Source: Alentia gelatinosa (lineage: Eukaryota; Annelida; Polychaeta; Phyllodocida; Polynoidae). From it: a stretch of 64,000 bases of DNA. Position numbers and translations under genes: made by a program. Positions 63,086 through 64,000 of the stretch are shown here, piece after piece (positions within the stretch are counted from its first letter, which is position 1; the number at the start of each line of letters is the position of its first letter). Location: assembly GCA_950022655.1 (NCBI GenBank), contig OX465589.1, forward strand, positions 32,155,970 to 32,219,969. Direction: 5' to 3'. The notes under the pieces were generated by a model that was not told where the DNA came from, did not search any database, and was given only the letters and a program-made list of their open reading frames with translations.

Positions 63086-64000
63086 GTGAGACAGTTAGGC
63101 TGGGTGAGACAGACTCAGGCAGAGTGAGACAGACTCAGGCAGGGTGAGACAGACTCGGGAAGGGTGAGTTGAGACAGACTCAGGCAGGGTGAGACAGACT
63201 CTGGCAGGATGATGAGAGACAGACTCAGGCAGGGTATAAAAGACACGGGCAGGGCGAGATAGGCTTGGGCAGGGTGATGAGAAACAGACTTGGACAATGT
63301 GAGACAGACATGGGCAGGATAATGTGAGACAAACTGGGGCAGGGTGAGACAGAGTCAGGCAGGGTGAGACAGACTCAGGAAGGGTGAGGTGAGACAGAGT
63401 CAGGCAGGGTGAGACAGACTTGGGCAGGGTGATGAGAGACAGACTCAGGCAGGGTATGACAGACTTGGGTAGAGCGACATAGACTTGAGCAGAGTGATGA
63501 GAGACAGACTGGGGCAGGGTGAGACAGACTCACACAGGATGAGACAGACTCAGACAGGGTGAGACAGACTCGGGCAGGGTTAGGTAATACAGACTCAGGC
63601 AGGGTGAAACAGACTCGGTCAGGGTGAAGGGAGACAGACAGAGGGAGGGTATAACAGACATGGGCAGTTTCAGGTTAGACAGACTAGGGTAGGTCGAGAC
63701 AGACTGGGGCAGGGTAAGTTGAGACAGACTGGGACAGGGTGAGAAAGACATGGGCAGGATAATGAGAGACAGACTGGGGCAGGGTTAGACAGAGTCAGGC
63801 AGGGTGAGACAGACTCGGGAAGGGTGAGACAATCTCGGGCAGGGTGATGAGAGACAGACTCAGGGAGGGTATGACAGACTCGAACAGGCCTACTTAATTG
63901 GTCGCTAGTTTATGCAGCGACTTTGATATTGACTGCACTTGTTACTGATAGATTGGCCATCAACCCCTGTCTGTGCTGAGCTCCTCACTTTCAGTCGGAT
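63086..64000 (+). repeat. satellite monomer 37 (partial, right edge), class K with AGCGACT
   Basis: Only the minisatellite and the first 115 bp of block A are inside the window. CGAACAGG, AGCGACT near 63918 and CTTTCAG place it with monomers 9, 10 and 21. Confidence 0.93.

Larger units (their letters stand above)
1..64000 (+). repeat. 1,759-bp satellite array, about 36.4 tandem copies filling the window
   Basis: The same 1,759-bp unit repeats head to tail from the first base to the last with no interruption, inversion or unrelated insertion. Unit starts are spaced 1,759 bp apart except after four units of 1,757 bp (8568, 20876, 40223, 59570) and one of 1,756 bp (12084). From a unit start S: minisatellite S to S+799, block A S+800 to S+1168, block B S+1169 to S+1537, tRNA-like segment S+1538 to S+1758. 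The unit start was set at the first minisatellite copy, which is arbitrary. Nothing here resembles a known protein gene. A large eukaryotic satellite is the only reading I can support; the genomic location is unknown. Confidence 0.97.

Noticed and set aside
1..64000. CENP-B box (TTCGNNNNANNCGGG) that would mark a centromeric satellite.
   Set aside because: I checked the TTCG occurrences in both blocks by eye and none continues into the consensus. This does not exclude a centromeric location, as many centromeric satellites lack the box.

Overview
The whole 64 kb window is one head-to-tail satellite array. The monomer is 1,759 bp long. I count a partial monomer at the left edge (1-1531), 35 complete monomers (1532-63085) and a partial monomer at the right edge (63086-64000), about 36.4 copies in one orientation. 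Both window edges cut through a monomer, so the array extends beyond 64 kb on each side. I see no protein-coding gene, rRNA, CRISPR array or bacterial operon. The pattern is that of a eukaryotic, probably animal, genome: centromeric, pericentromeric, subtelomeric or sex/B-chromosome heterochromatin are all possible. The species cannot be named from this sequence.

Each monomer has four parts, given as offsets from a monomer start S. (1) S+0 to S+799 is a purine-rich minisatellite of 37 degenerate subrepeats. After an 18-bp first copy, each subrepeat is exactly 20 or 25 bp, so all length changes are whole pentamers. (2) S+800 to S+1168 is block A. (3) S+1169 to S+1537 is block B. A and B are 369-bp direct duplicates of each other, about 95% identical. 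(4) S+1538 to S+1758 is a 221-bp segment. It carries a 7-bp hairpin, then a tRNA-like sequence with good RNA polymerase III A-box and B-box matches, then a run of eight or nine T. 1532-3290 is used as the reference monomer.

Monomers are very similar (roughly 98-99% by eye, not computed) but can be told apart by linked variants. Class K has a minisatellite ending in CGAACAGG, CTTTCAG and GTCACCC in A, and usually ATCAATCCC in B. Class N has TTGAAATTG/CAATTG at the start of A and TTGTAAC near its end. Class D has a 2-bp deletion in A, giving 1,757 bp. Class R has none of these. Block B exists in two forms: 'ggata' (the same as A over a 26-bp stretch) and 'gaata' (five linked substitutions there). 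Other units are recombinants of these classes.

The order of variants shows higher-order structure. Monomers 11-14 recur as monomers 22-25, exactly 19,347 bp (11 units) away. Monomers 17-19 recur as monomers 27-29, 17,588 bp (10 units) away. This fits one multi-unit segmental duplication followed by gain or loss of one monomer. Monomers 1-2 also resemble 19-20. The most interesting biology on offer is the repeated Pol III-like module, at most 36 copies here, each placed just upstream of an 800-bp G/A-rich tract. Whether any of it is transcribed cannot be decided from sequence alone.
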